Shown: positions 7,710 to 16,767 of the stretch, piece after piece
How the letters are laid out: each line of letters starts with the position of its first letter
Numbering within the stretch: the first letter of the stretch is position 1
DNA from: Mesonia aquimarina
GTDB taxonomy: Bacteria; Bacteroidota; Bacteroidia; Flavobacteriales; Flavobacteriaceae
Assembly: GCF_003667275.1 (NCBI RefSeq)
Contig: NZ_RCNV01000015.1
Coordinates: forward strand, 1-46,835
DNA: 46,835 nucleotides
Direction: 5' to 3'
The notes under the pieces: model-generated
What the model was told of the DNA's origin: nothing
Databases searched by the model: none
Seen by the model: the letters and a program-made list of their open reading frames with translations, nothing else
Program-made: the position numbers and the translations under genes

Positions 7710-8441
7710 ATGAATATCAAACATTTAGCATTCGGACTTTTGGCAATTGCACTGATAAGTTGTAATTCGACACCGAAAGAAAAAAACACGGATAAAACAG
7801 AAACTTATCCTGACATTAATATTGTCGGAGCAATGAAAAATGTGATGTGGAAAGGCGAGTTAGGTAGTAGTATTGAGCTTGACACAATTTCGAACAAAAA
7901 CGGACTTTATGGGCTTGGACCTGTAAGCTATTTAACAGGCGAATTACTAATTAATAACGGAAAAAGCTATGTGTCTAAAGTGACTTCAGACACAACAATG
8001 ACCGTTGAAAAAACATTTAAGACATCAGCACCATTCCTTGTTTATGGAAACGTAACTCAATGGAATGAAGTTGATCTACCATCTGAGCTAAATACTATTC
8101 AGGATTTGGAGAAATATATTGTCCAAAAAACATCTACATTCAAAAGACCTTTCGCCTTTAAATTAATAGGACAAGTTTCAAGTGCGATTATTCATATTCA
8201 GAATTTGCCAGCAGGAACAAAAATATCTTCGCCTGATGAAGCACATCAAGGACAGACAAATTACAATATTCAAAATAAAGACGCTGAAATAATCGGATTT
8301 TTCTCAACTGAACATAAAGGAATTTTCACCCATCACGACTCATTTTTACATATGCACTTGATTACAAAAGACGAAAGTAAAATGGTACATTTAGACAAGT
8401 TAGAAATCGGAAAAATGAAATTATATCTACCAAAAAAATAA
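7710..8441 (+). CDS. Acetolactate decarboxylase-like lipoprotein (BudA/AldC family)
   Basis: 243 aa. The signal peptide ends in a lipobox (AIALISCNS), so the enzyme is predicted to be lipid-anchored outside the cytoplasm. The family converts 2-acetolactate to acetoin using a His-coordinated metal. Supporting segments are LVYGNVTQWNEVDLP, FKRPFAFKLIGQVSSAIIHI, ending PAGTKISSPDEAHQG, and the C-terminal GIFTHHDSFLHMHLI, whose HxH and nearby His match the metal-ligand region. It is a solitary cassette gene without acetolactate synthase or butanediol genes nearby. Family assignment is fairly firm; the physiological substrate is not. Confidence 0.75.
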   Translation: MNIKHLAFGLLAIALISCNSTPKEKNTDKTETYPDINIVGAMKNVMWKGELGSSIELDTISNKNGLYGLGPVSYLTGELLINNGKSYVSKVTSDTTMTVEKTFKTSAPFLVYGNVTQWNEVDLPSELNTIQDLEKYIVQKTSTFKRPFAFKLIGQVSSAIIHIQNLPAGTKISSPDEAHQGQTNYNIQNKDAEIIGFFSTEHKGIFTHHDSFLHMHLITKDESKMVHLDKLEIGKMKLYLPKK

Positions 8442-8463
8442 AAACTACCACCAACAGCGTATA
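8442..8463. repeat. 3' cassette arm matching 7667-7688
   Basis: AAACTACCACCAACAGCGTATA starts one base after the stop codon and is complementary (16/22) to the arm in front of the same gene, with the GTTGG/CCAAC core perfect. Confidence 0.6.
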
Positions 8464-8555
8464 AAATTAATTGCTAATTCTAGCCTATTTACGAACTTTA
8501 GTGCTTAGGTACGCAACGAAATAATATGTTATGTTATAACGTTAGTGTAAATTGG

Positions 8556-8870
8556 ATGAAAAACCTGATAATCATATTGATTTTTGTAATTAGCTTTAAT
8601 AGTGTTAATGCATAAACGACTGAATTAAAAGAAAGTCTTGTTAAAGAAATTGACTCTATTTCCTTCAATAGTAATGGTTTTTATAATTATCGAGAAATTA
8701 TTCTATTAAATAATGAAGAACTTATTAGAATAGAAAATTACATAAGTGACTATGGAGGTAAAAGCACTTTTAAAAAACACTATGGAAAATATATTCTCAC
8801 AGATTCAATTCTGACAGGCGAACCAGAGAGAATTGAATTGAAAACCTATATAGTCAAAAGATTCGATTAA
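8556..8870 (+). pseudogene. Secreted hypothetical protein broken at the signal-peptide junction
   Basis: A single frame runs from ATG at 8556 (MKNLIIILIFVISFNSVNA) to TAA at 8868 with one interruption, TAA at 8613-8615, exactly where signal peptidase would cleave. A C-to-T change of CAA would create it (the usual form is NAQ). The remainder (TTELKESLVKEIDSISFNSN...KTYIVKRFD) is intact over 84 codons. It is preceded by AACGTTAGTGTAAATTG, like the boundaries at 36567 and 42856. Product unknown. Confidence 0.75.
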
Positions 8871-8954
8871 AAAGTATTATTACTGACGATTTCCAAAAAT
8901 AATAAAAGTCAGCAGGCAACAATAAATAACACAAATTGCGGAATATCTTTCAAA

Positions 8955-8976
8955 AACGGTATTTTTGAATACCGTT
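8955..8976. repeat. Perfect 9-bp hairpin
   Basis: AACGGTATT-TTTG-AATACCGTT, in the noncoding stretch between the broken gene and the S41 peptidase. There is no T tract, so it is not an obvious terminator. Confidence 0.5.
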
Positions 8977-9092
8977 AAAGTAAAGTAATTAACGGACAGA
9001 TTCGAGTTTACATGCCAGCAAATTGAGTTATTCAAGCCGTTGCAAGAAGCTAGATGACAAGCATTAATAGAAGACTAAAACAAACTACCAAG

Positions 9093-10556
9093 ATGTACAT
9101 CATTCTAAAATCCCTATTTACTATTTATTTGGCTATTGCAATAATAAGTCCCTTACAGGCTCAAGATTGCCAGTGTATTGAAGCTTATGAAAAAGCGGTA
9201 AATGCATATGAAGAAAATTATTCATTGTTTATTTACAAAGTAACAACCGAAAACAGAGATCTATATGAGGCACACAAGACTTTACTTCGAGACAAGGCAA
9301 ATGAAACCACAAATTTAAGAGATTGTAAAGCGGTTCTTGAGCAGTATCTTCAATTCTTCAGAGATGAGCATAACTATATTATTGATTCTGGCAACCAAGC
9401 CATTGACCCCTATATTGAGAATGTAGAGCTAACTGAAAAGCAATTCAAAAAAAATTATAAAAAAGAGTCGTATAATCTCAATCCGCTTTTGGGGATTTGG
9501 AAAAGAGGTAGCTATACGATTGCAATTATGCCAAGTAATAATAATAGTAAACCGAAAAGAGATTTTGTTGGAGTTGTATTAGAAAGCAGCAATACAAATT
9601 GGCAAAAAGGACAAGTTAAATTAGAACTTTATTCAAATTTTGGTACCTCCTATCAAATAAATTATATGATGGGTAATCACAGCATTCAAAAAACTTCTGG
9701 AAATCAAACAAGTATAGGTATACTTAATATCGAAAAAATAGGTGAATGGGAAAAACTTTGGCCTGAAGTTAAAAAGAAGAAGCCTAGTGAAATAGAACGT
9801 AAATTCGATCAGTTTCATCTCAGTTACATCGATGAGATACCCTATCTGAGATTACCGGATTTTTATTCTGTAGAACCAGCTTACGTAGATAGTATAATGA
9901 AAGCAAATCACGACAGAATTTTGAAATCTGATTTTATGGTGGTCGATATACGTGGAAATACCGGTGGAAGCGATGCAACGTATTTCCCGGTTCTTCCTTA
10001 CCTTTTAATGGGACCTATCACCTTACCTTTCAACGGGTTTTGGCTTAGTGAGGAAAACACCGAATATCTAATAAATGCATTTGCAGCCTCTAATGAGTTG
10101 ACTGTGGAAGAATACGCGGTACAAGAAAAAGAAGAATATGAGATGTTTATAAAAAATAAGGGGACCGCTTATTTTAAAGGAACAGGAACCTGGACTTTTA
10201 CCACAGATACCATTTACAACGGTCCTAAAAAAGTGATTGTGCTAATTGATGAAGAGGTATATAGCTCTGGTGAAACTTTTGTATATCGTGTAAATCAAAG
10301 TGACAAAGTTGTCGTTTATGGACAAAATACTGCCGGTGTTGTAGATGGATTTAACGGCTTTCATTTAGACTTAGGTTGTTTTACAGCAGTTTACCCTACC
10401 TCCTACCGCGCACCCGATATTAAAGAAAATCCTATTGATCCTTACGGTATTGCACCGGATGTTTATGTAAGTGAGAAAGAAGATGTACTGGCTTATGCGA
10501 TAAAACATATGACTCAATTACTTAAAAACGTTAGTTCACAACAGAAACATAATTAA
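9093..10556 (+). CDS. Exported S41-family (C-terminal-processing-type) serine peptidase
   Basis: 487 aa from the ATG at 9093; an upstream ATG at 9054 would put 13 charged residues before the signal sequence, so the inner start is preferred. The signal peptide ends LQAQ. A paired Cys (QDCQCIEA) opens the mature chain, a helical region follows, then the S41 core: DIRGNTGG near residue 290 and VYSSGETFVYRV near 400 containing the catalytic Ser, ending with the GIAPDV loop typical of the family. Periplasmic proteolysis is expected. No PDZ domain is evident. The partner substrate is unknown. Confidence 0.85.
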   Translation: MYIILKSLFTIYLAIAIISPLQAQDCQCIEAYEKAVNAYEENYSLFIYKVTTENRDLYEAHKTLLRDKANETTNLRDCKAVLEQYLQFFRDEHNYIIDSGNQAIDPYIENVELTEKQFKKNYKKESYNLNPLLGIWKRGSYTIAIMPSNNNSKPKRDFVGVVLESSNTNWQKGQVKLELYSNFGTSYQINYMMGNHSIQKTSGNQTSIGILNIEKIGEWEKLWPEVKKKKPSEIERKFDQFHLSYIDEIPYLRLPDFYSVEPAYVDSIMKANHDRILKSDFMVVDIRGNTGGSDATYFPVLPYLLMGPITLPFNGFWLSEENTEYLINAFAASNELTVEEYAVQEKEEYEMFIKNKGTAYFKGTGTWTFTTDTIYNGPKKVIVLIDEEVYSSGETFVYRVNQSDKVVVYGQNTAGVVDGFNGFHLDLGCFTAVYPTSYRAPDIKENPIDPYGIAPDVYVSEKEDVLAYAIKHMTQLLKNVSSQQKHN

Positions 10557-10690
10557 GTCAGTTGCTAACAATTTATATAATAAATAACTGCTTCTGCTTT
10601 AAACTGAAAATTCAAGTATATTTAGTAAGTCATATTATGAAAGAATAATTCGTAATTCTTCTCTAATCGTCATATAAAACTGAACCGAAA

Positions 10691-11740
10691 ATGAAGAATT
10701 TACTTTTAACATTATTGACTATTTTAACCATTTCTTGTAATTCACAATTAAAGAAAGCAGAAAAGGTTGAAATTGAAAATGTAAAAGAACAAGAGAACAC
10801 TTCGCAAATCGGACAATATGTAGTCGAAACATTTCAAGACTCGAAAGGAAATCTGTGGTTTGGAACGTTAGAAAAAGGGGTTGCGAAATATGATAATAAT
10901 AAATTGACTTATTTAACAACAAAAGACGGATTGCCAAGTAACCGAATCACAAACATTATTGAAGATAAGGAAGGAAACTTATGGTTTGGAACAGGTTCAG
11001 GAATATCAAAATTTGACGGAAAAACGTTCACCAATTATTCTGAAACAGACGGACTTTGTAGCGATATGGTAAGTAATTTATTTATCGATAGTAAAGGAAT
11101 CTTTTGGATTGGAACCTGGAGCGGAGTTTGCAAGTTTGATGGAACTCTATTTGAAGAATTCCTAATTCCTTATCCAAAAATAGAAACAAAAATCAATCCT
11201 GACACCAAAGATTGGATAACATCTATCGCTGAAGATACGAAAGGGAACATTTGGTTTGGAAGGGATGGTTACGGAGCGAGTAAATTTGACGGAAACTCAT
11301 TTGTTCATTTCACTATAAAAGAGGGTTTGAATTCAAATAATGTTCAATCCATTGCAGAAGATAAAGAAGGAAATATTTGGATTGGAACCAGAGTGGCAGA
11401 GAAAGACAACGCTAATACTGAGAACCGAATTGGAAAAGGAGGATTGAATAAAATTGAAAGCAATACCATCGTTCATTTCTCTGAAATTAGCGGCCTGAGT
11501 GAAAATGACGTTTACACAATTTACAAAGACAGTTCAAACCAATTATGGATTAGTACAACAAGCAACGGGGTTTATAATTATAAAAACAACAAGTTCGTAA
11601 ATTTTGAGGTTCCAACTTCTACAATGAGTTTTTTGAAAGATAGAACAGGGAATATATGGTTGGGCTGTGCTGGCGGACTCTATAAAATTGACAAACAAGG
11701 AAAAACAATCAACGTAACGACAAATGGCCCGTGGAAATAA
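10691..11740 (+). CDS. Lipoprotein beta-propeller with two-component-regulator (Reg_prop) repeats
   Basis: 349 aa with lipobox TISCNS. The body is almost entirely repeats of the form DxxGNLWFGT-x-x-GV-x-(K/Y)FDG: QDSKGNLWFGTLEKGVAKYD, EDKEGNLWFGTGSGISKFDG, IDSKGIFWIGTWSGVCKFDG, EDTKGNIWFGRDGYGASKFD, then DKEGNIWIGT, DSSNQLWIST and DRTGNIWLG. Reg_prop propellers are normally the periplasmic sensors of hybrid two-component proteins in Bacteroidetes. Here there is no kinase or helix-turn-helix part, so it is a free-standing, lipid-anchored propeller that probably binds a ligand or partner outside the cytoplasm. Confidence 0.85.
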   Translation: MKNLLLTLLTILTISCNSQLKKAEKVEIENVKEQENTSQIGQYVVETFQDSKGNLWFGTLEKGVAKYDNNKLTYLTTKDGLPSNRITNIIEDKEGNLWFGTGSGISKFDGKTFTNYSETDGLCSDMVSNLFIDSKGIFWIGTWSGVCKFDGTLFEEFLIPYPKIETKINPDTKDWITSIAEDTKGNIWFGRDGYGASKFDGNSFVHFTIKEGLNSNNVQSIAEDKEGNIWIGTRVAEKDNANTENRIGKGGLNKIESNTIVHFSEISGLSENDVYTIYKDSSNQLWISTTSNGVYNYKNNKFVNFEVPTSTMSFLKDRTGNIWLGCAGGLYKIDKQGKTINVTTNGPWK

Positions 11741-11860
11741 AAAATAGTAGGTATGTAAAAGGAAAAGTTATCATTTCAATTGGTGTTCTTGAGTGATTTC
11801 TCCTAAGATTTCAAGCTTTCAAATGATAAAAACAGCTAAAGAAATGCCTACCTTTGCCAA

Positions 11861-12475
11861 ATGCCTTTTAAAAAGTTACACCCCGAATTAACAGAAAAAT
11901 TAGCGCAGCTGGATATGGAAACCCCTATTCCACTACAACGCAAAAGTATTCCGGTGATTAAAAGCGGAATGAATCTATATTGCACAGCGCCTAAAGATGC
12001 CGGAAAAACCACCACGCTTATTTTAACCACCTTACATAAATTGAAATGTGAAGCGGTTGGTGATGCCCCGCGAGCAATTGTTTTAGTAGAAAACAAAGAG
12101 AAAGCCCTAGAAATTCAGGATCGGTTTACGGTCTATACGCGGCATACTTCCATCCGAACATATGTAGCTTACGAAAAAATGCATATCGATTTGCAGAAAT
12201 CGGAAATTTTAGAAGGCATAGATATTCTTATTTCGACCCCTAAAAATCTAAATAGGTTATTTTTATTAAACGGAGTACATACCGCACAAGTAAAAATCTT
12301 CAGCATTGATGATGCCGATTTTTTAAGTCAGCAATCGGCTTACGCGGCTTTATTATCAATAACTCAAAGTATGATGAAATGTCAATATGTAATTTATGCC
12401 GAAGAAATGAATGCGAGATTAAAGCGTTATGACCGCTATTTTATGGAATATTCTAAAAAAATCAGTCTTTCCTAA
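11861..12475 (+). CDS. Single-domain DEAD-box helicase-like protein
   Basis: 204 aa resembling only the first RecA domain of a DEAD-box RNA helicase. MPFKKLHPELTEKLAQLDMETPIPLQRKSIPVIKSG (start to ~36) is the Q-motif region, APKDAGKTT near 43-51 a Walker A, ISTPKNL motif Ib, and IDDAD replaces DEAD in motif II. The second RecA domain with motifs IV-VI is absent, and the DEAD box is altered, so helicase activity is doubtful. Nothing suggests recent truncation: the frame ends cleanly 40 bp before the next gene, on the same strand. Confidence 0.7.
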   Translation: MPFKKLHPELTEKLAQLDMETPIPLQRKSIPVIKSGMNLYCTAPKDAGKTTTLILTTLHKLKCEAVGDAPRAIVLVENKEKALEIQDRFTVYTRHTSIRTYVAYEKMHIDLQKSEILEGIDILISTPKNLNRLFLLNGVHTAQVKIFSIDDADFLSQQSAYAALLSITQSMMKCQYVIYAEEMNARLKRYDRYFMEYSKKISLS

Positions 12476-12515
12476 TCCTTTAGGAACTGGATAAATTATA
12501 AGATATGTTGCTGGT

Positions 12516-13151
12516 ATGATCGCTAAATTACATTATTTAACCCAAGGAAATGCTCCACAAGAACATCTCGACCACCTACAAAAAGCTTGTACTTCGGGAG
12601 CGGAATGGATACAATTGCGCTTGAACCGCTTTAGTGATAAAAAAGTATTGAAGTATGCCGAAGAAGCTCGAGAAATTACCGCACATTTTCAAACGCGGCT
12701 TATTCTACAAGATCATTATAAAATCGCCAAGCAAATCAAAGCCGATGGGGTGCATTTAGAAAATACCATCGCTAGCCCAAGTTCGGTAAGAAAACACTTA
12801 TATCCTTGGCAATTGATGGGCGCTACGGCACACCAACTAGCGGATGTCGAAAATTTACTGACTCAAGAATTGGATTACTTGTATATAGGTCCGTTTAAAA
12901 ATACGAATCACGATAGTCCGGTAAAACCTTTAGCCCTCAAAGGCTATACCTTGATTCTAGAAGCTTTATCTACCGCCACGCCCCTATTTTCTTTTGGAGA
13001 AATTCAGCTGGAAGACGTCAACGAAATTTTAGCCACCGGAATATCAGGACTTGCAATAGACAAAGCGATTACCAACGATTTTAATTCGATTCGGACTTTT
13101 CACGAACTGCTGCAAGCCTCTTCTACCCAAGAACAGCGACATAGCTTTTAA
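12516..13151 (+). CDS. ThiE/TenI-like thiamine-phosphate-synthase family protein
   Basis: 211-aa TIM-barrel protein. GAEWIQLRL near residue 30, LILQDHYKIA (62-71), ADGVHLE (76-82), GATAH and YIGPFKNTNH (~128-137) follow the order of ThiE motifs (WIQLR, D-x-DVHLGQxD, GPxFxTxTK). Several catalytic positions differ: the usual GQxD after DGVHL is ENTIAS, and the phosphate-binding GGI is FGEIQ. A divergent, perhaps non-thiamine, TenI-like role is possible. No thi operon is present here. Confidence 0.7.
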   Translation: MIAKLHYLTQGNAPQEHLDHLQKACTSGAEWIQLRLNRFSDKKVLKYAEEAREITAHFQTRLILQDHYKIAKQIKADGVHLENTIASPSSVRKHLYPWQLMGATAHQLADVENLLTQELDYLYIGPFKNTNHDSPVKPLALKGYTLILEALSTATPLFSFGEIQLEDVNEILATGISGLAIDKAITNDFNSIRTFHELLQASSTQEQRHSF

Positions 13152-13191
13152 AGAACTTCGACCTCCTTCTAATAAAAACCAATGAAGAAAC

Positions 13192-13242
13192 TTCGAGGGG
13201 TTCTAAACGATCTCGCAGGCTGTTTAGCTTGATAACCCCGAA
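13192..13242. terminator. Nested inverted repeat between convergent genes
   Basis: TTCGAGGGGTT (13192-13202) pairs with AACCCCGAA (13234-13242), and inside it CTAAAC (13203-13208) pairs with GTTTAG (13222-13227). It lies between the ThiE-like gene and the oppositely oriented J/KTSC gene and may end both transcripts, though there is no T tract. Confidence 0.4.
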
Positions 13243-13251
13243 ATCCAATTC

Positions 13252-13698
13252 TTATGCTTGTTCCTGTGTACGTTTAGATTTTCGGTATAAATAATTCGGA
13301 TAAATAGCACGTTTTGCAAAACGGTTTAATTTATTGCTTTGGATCATCTTTAGATAGATAGGTTTGGTCACTCCAAAAAATTCGTAGGTAGAACCATCTA
13401 AGTAAGTCACTTCTAACAATAAACCTCTATGCTGATAATCGGCAATACCCGAGGCAATGGCGGCGGTATATTCCGGTAAATTGGCAGCTTTGGTTTCGGG
13501 AGCAATACTTACTAAAAAGTGATACCCATCAATAATCTTACGACTTTGAATTTCCGCTTCGGCTTGTTGTGCATCTCCTTGCTGAAATTTATCGGGATGC
13601 CATTCTTTTACCAAATTACGGTAACTCTTTTTTAAAGCTTTGAGCTCAATAGCTTGATCCACTCCAAACAGCTTTTTATATTCATGAATACGTTTCAT
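13252..13698 (-). CDS. J-domain plus KTSC-domain protein
   Basis: 148 aa, ATG at 13698. The N-terminal ~65 residues form a J domain (KKLFGVDQAIELKALKKSYR, NLVKEWHPDKF) with the HPD tripeptide that stimulates Hsp70 ATPase. The C-terminal ~60 residues (LLEVTYLDGSTYEFFGVTKP, YLKMIQSNKLNRFAKRAIYP) form a KTSC domain, a small fold often linked to RNA or nucleotide-related proteins. Cytosolic. About 330 bp upstream are noncoding. Confidence 0.85.
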   Translation of the reverse strand: MKRIHEYKKLFGVDQAIELKALKKSYRNLVKEWHPDKFQQGDAQQAEAEIQSRKIIDGYHFLVSIAPETKAANLPEYTAAIASGIADYQHRGLLLEVTYLDGSTYEFFGVTKPIYLKMIQSNKLNRFAKRAIYPNYLYRKSKRTQEQA

Positions 13699-14026
13699 AT
13701 CTTTATTGGTGCCACCAAAGGGTTTAATACCCCGAAGCTTTCCTCCCAGGTAGTTTATTTTAAATCAAGGCGCGAAAGTAATACTAATTTAACTATTAAA
13801 GTCGTTAAAAGAACGAAATTGCTTTTTTTATAGATGACGCTATGAATAATTTGCATAGCTGCGCTAAGGAAATTGTGAATAAGGAAATATATGGAAAAAT
13901 GAATGAGCTATATGGTGTCATTTGATGGTTAAATTGGTATAAGCCTTATTTCCATAGCATTCACAAAACTAGTTTGATATTTATATTAATATCATTTTTA
14001 GCCTCCCCAAGCGCGTTAAAACCGAC

Positions 14027-14242
14027 TTATCGCTTAATGGTTTTTAAATAAAGCTCTTCTACTTTGGTCCTTGCCCAATCGGTTCTCCGTAAAAACTTAA
14101 GGCTGGATTTTATGGAAGGATTAGATTTAAAGCAATTGATGTTGATATGTGCTGCCAAACCTTCCCAGCCATAATAATCTTGCAAATAGTTCAGCATATC
14201 GGCGAGTTTAACACCGTGTAGTGGATTGTTAGGTTGTGCCAT
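14027..14242 (-). CDS. VF530 family (DUF2132) small DNA-binding-like protein
   Basis: 71 aa from the ATG at 14242 ([20 protein letters not shown]); a longer frame from 14320 adds an unrelated N-terminus. NPLHGV-x-L-x-ML-x-x-L-x-x-x-YGW-x-x-L and the ending [21 protein letters not shown]-like segment (here [20 protein letters not shown]) are the VF530 signature, including the terminal Trp-Ala-Arg region. Members are small helical proteins of unclear, possibly DNA-binding, function. Confidence 0.85.
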   Translation of the reverse strand: MAQPNNPLHGVKLADMLNYLQDYYGWEGLAAHININCFKSNPSIKSSLKFLRRTDWARTKVEELYLKTIKR

Positions 14243-14449
14243 GGAATTGATGTAAGTAAAATAATGTTGACATAAATAAGTTTTTGGCAAAGATAATGAG
14301 ACTTTTATGCAGAATACCATAGTGAAGCCAGGTATTTATTATTGGCAAGCAAGCCATAATCGAAATGTCATGCAGTACTGTCACTTCGAGTGATTTTAAC
14401 AGAGCGACAGCAAGGCTAAAATTGTATCGAGAAGTCGTTTAGTTTACAG

Positions 14450-14706
14450 TGTCATTTCGACGAAAGGAGAAATCTTTTCAACTTTAATAAAGATCACCCC
14501 TTCTTTTCCATTGCCGAAAAGAAGTAAACCTGCCTGCCGAAAAGAAGCAAAAGTCTAGGCTGACGAAAAAAGCATAAGAAAATACTACGGAACCCACCGC
14601 CACGAATGAAAATAACTCAACCTCTCTTTCGGTCGGTCTCAAACAAATTTTCATCCCATACCCTCGCTGCTTCCTTGAGTTTTAATCCTTTTTTCGATAG
14701 GCCAGG
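14450..14706. repeat. ~240 bp Flavobacterial intergenic repeat, copy A
   Basis: From TGTCATTTCGACGAAAGGAG to TCGATAGGCC. It is nearly identical to 16386-16628 over more than 200 bp, including CGGAACCCACCGCCACGAAT and CTCAACCTCTCTTTCGGTCG, with one extra ~23-bp stretch in which GCCGAAAAGAAG is duplicated. Short frames on the minus strand exist but the spacer copies differ by indels, so it is treated as noncoding. It fills most of the 14321-14956 gap between VF530 and the MscS gene. Confidence 0.75.
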
Positions 14707-14819
14707 GTTAAAAATAAATTTGCTTGTCATTCCGGGCTTGATCCGGGATCTCATCAAATTAATAGTATTGTAAAAGATATTATTTCGAACTGGCAAAAAG
14801 GCAAAACAAAGAACAGATG

Positions 14820-14935
14820 TAACTTTGCGTGATTTTAAATAAGCGGTAGTGAGGGTGAAATTGTATCGAGAAGTCGTTTAGTTTAAAGTATTCAGTAAAC
14901 AGAATTTTTCCAGTTCTAGTTCAATTTGCTTTTAG
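14820..14935. repeat. Short repeat with 'gcggtagtgagggtgaaatt' core
   Basis: GCGGTAGTGAGGGTGAAATT then GTATCGAGAAGTCGTTTA matches 16244-16290 and, less closely, 14404-14440. Three copies therefore surround the two copies of the ~240 bp repeat and may belong to the same composite element. Confidence 0.55.
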
Positions 14936-14956
14936 ATTATAGTAAAAACGTATACG

Positions 14957-16075
14957 TTAATCAATTGATTCCGAATTTCTAAATTGATCCAACTGATCTT
15001 GCTTAAATACTAAGGTTCGGTGTGGGAAAGGAATTTCCACCCCTTCCGCATCAAATCGTTTTTTTATACTTTCGTAAAGCTCACATTTCATCACAAAGGC
15101 AGAAGCATAATCCCAGGCCCAAGCCCAAGCACGAATAGTCACCGAAGAATCCCCCAAATTAATAACGCGAACAATTACCAACGGAACTCCATTTTTAAGT
15201 TCTTGATGGGTGCGATTATCAAAAAGGTTGGGGTGTGCTTCGCACTCTTCTTTCATAATACGCTTAGCCAGATCGATATCGCTATCGTAGGAGATCCCTA
15301 GTTCTATCCACTGACAAATCTTTTTCTCTTCCAGATCATAATTCGTAACCTTCTCCTTATTAATAATTGCATTTGGAATAACAATCATTTTGTTCTGGTA
15401 ATTTCTAATTACCGTATGCCGAAGCGTAATATCGGTAACCGTACCTACTAAAGTATCTGTAATTTTAATCACATTCCCTACCCGAAAAGGCTTAAATGAA
15501 ATGATGAATATACCTCCTATAATATTTGCCAGCGCTTCTTGAGAAGCAATCCCAATCACAACGGCTAAGATTCCCGCTCCTCCAAGCGCCGTTTGTGCCA
15601 CTCCTCGTAAGGCAGGAAAGGCTAAGGTAGCTAGAATAGCTCCAAAAAAATAAACGCCAAATACACTTAAGTAGCGTAAAAACTTATAGCTGGTGGGATC
15701 ACCGTCAGCGGCTATCGTTTTCTTTATGATTCGTGAAAATAAAGTTTCTACAATACTTGCGCCAATAATGGTAAAAACTAATACAAAACCAACATAGACT
15801 ATAAGTTCAAAATTTTTGGTGGCGACAGCATATTTATCTTTAGAAATAAATACAAAACTTAAAGCTGCTAAACCTAGAATAACCCATAAGGTATTGAGTA
15901 TACGTTTGACCAATCTTATTGTAGTAGGTTTCTCGTTTGGATATTTTTTTGCTGCTTTTTTTACCAGCCACCTGTATAGCAATTTAGTAAAAAGCAACAG
16001 CAACAGCACAACGCCTATTACTATAAGAGCGTATATAATTGCATCGCTATACGTATTCCAAAAGTTGGTCATCAT
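14957..16075 (-). CDS. MscS-family mechanosensitive ion channel
   Basis: 372-aa inner-membrane channel that releases solutes on hypo-osmotic shock. Four to five N-terminal membrane segments end in a glycine/alanine-rich pore helix (GGAGILAVVIGIASQEALAN, ~165-184), followed by IIGGIFIISFKPFRVGNVIK, the family hallmark PFRVGD-like turn, and the beta domain with VIPNAIINKEKVTNYD. The C-terminal cytosolic domain is complete (DSSVTIRAWAWAW...EIPFPHRTL). Flanked by copies of intergenic repeats on both sides; the gene itself is intact. Confidence 0.92.
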   Translation of the reverse strand: MMTNFWNTYSDAIIYALIVIGVVLLLLLFTKLLYRWLVKKAAKKYPNEKPTTIRLVKRILNTLWVILGLAALSFVFISKDKYAVATKNFELIVYVGFVLVFTIIGASIVETLFSRIIKKTIAADGDPTSYKFLRYLSVFGVYFFGAILATLAFPALRGVAQTALGGAGILAVVIGIASQEALANIIGGIFIISFKPFRVGNVIKITDTLVGTVTDITLRHTVIRNYQNKMIVIPNAIINKEKVTNYDLEEKKICQWIELGISYDSDIDLAKRIMKEECEAHPNLFDNRTHQELKNGVPLVIVRVINLGDSSVTIRAWAWAWDYASAFVMKCELYESIKKRFDAEGVEIPFPHRTLVFKQDQLDQFRNSESID

Positions 16076-16217
16076 AATTTTATCTTGATAAAGCGAATTT
16101 TGATATTCAAATTAGTTTTTGCAAAGATAACCAGCCCTTCCCGGAGAATAGCATTACCTATATATAATTTCTGAAAAAATTGAGGTTAAGCGATAGTAAA
16201 ACTCTAAATTGAATGCA

Positions 16218-16330
16218 TACCTGTCACTTCGAGTGGTTTTAGCTGAGCGGTAGTGAAGGTGAAATTGTATCGAGAAATCATTTAATTTACAGTGTTCAAT
16301 AAGCTGTATTTTCAATTTCGACTTCAAGTT
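16218..16330. repeat. Short repeat matching 14820-14935
   Basis: Contains GCGGTAGTGAAGGTGAAATT and GTATCGAGAAATCATTTAAT. Together with the following copy B it occupies most of the ~690 bp between the MscS gene and 16768. Confidence 0.55.
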
Positions 16331-16385
16331 TAAAATCATCAATTACTATTATCCTATTCCCTATCTACTACTTCCTACTTCACCT

Positions 16386-16628
16386 TGTCATTTCGACGAA
16401 AGGAGAAATCTTTTCAACTTCAATATATATCATCCCTTCTTTTCCATTGCCGAAAAGAAGCAAAAGTCTAGGCTGACGAGAAAAGCATAAGAAAATACTA
16501 CGGAACCCACCGCCACGAATGAAAATAACTCAACCTCTCTTTCGGTCGGTCTCAAACAGATTTTCATCCCATATCCTCGCTGCTTCCTTGATTTTTAATC
16601 CTTTTCTCGATAGGCCGGTTTCTTCCTA
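16386..16628. repeat. ~240 bp Flavobacterial intergenic repeat, copy B
   Basis: Same order as copy A: TGTCATTTCGACGAAAGGAG, TTTTCCATTGCCGAAAAGAA, GGAACCCACCGCCACGAATG, TTCGGTCGGTCTCAAACAGA, TCGATAGGCCGGTTTC. It lacks the ~23-bp internal duplication of copy A. Confidence 0.75.
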
Positions 16629-16767
16629 ATCATATACCAGTTAATTAAAGATGGAAATTTAAAATATACGCTATGCCTCTACCACGTAACTGATAACAAA
16701 AGTGGCACGTTAACGCTGAGCAATTAAAATGTTTTAACTGTAAAAAATTTTGGGTTAAGATCAGAAA

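Noticed and set aside
14450-14706. Short minus-strand peptides inside the ~240 bp repeats
   Set aside because: Copies differ by indels that break the frame, so the element is conserved as DNA or RNA rather than as protein.
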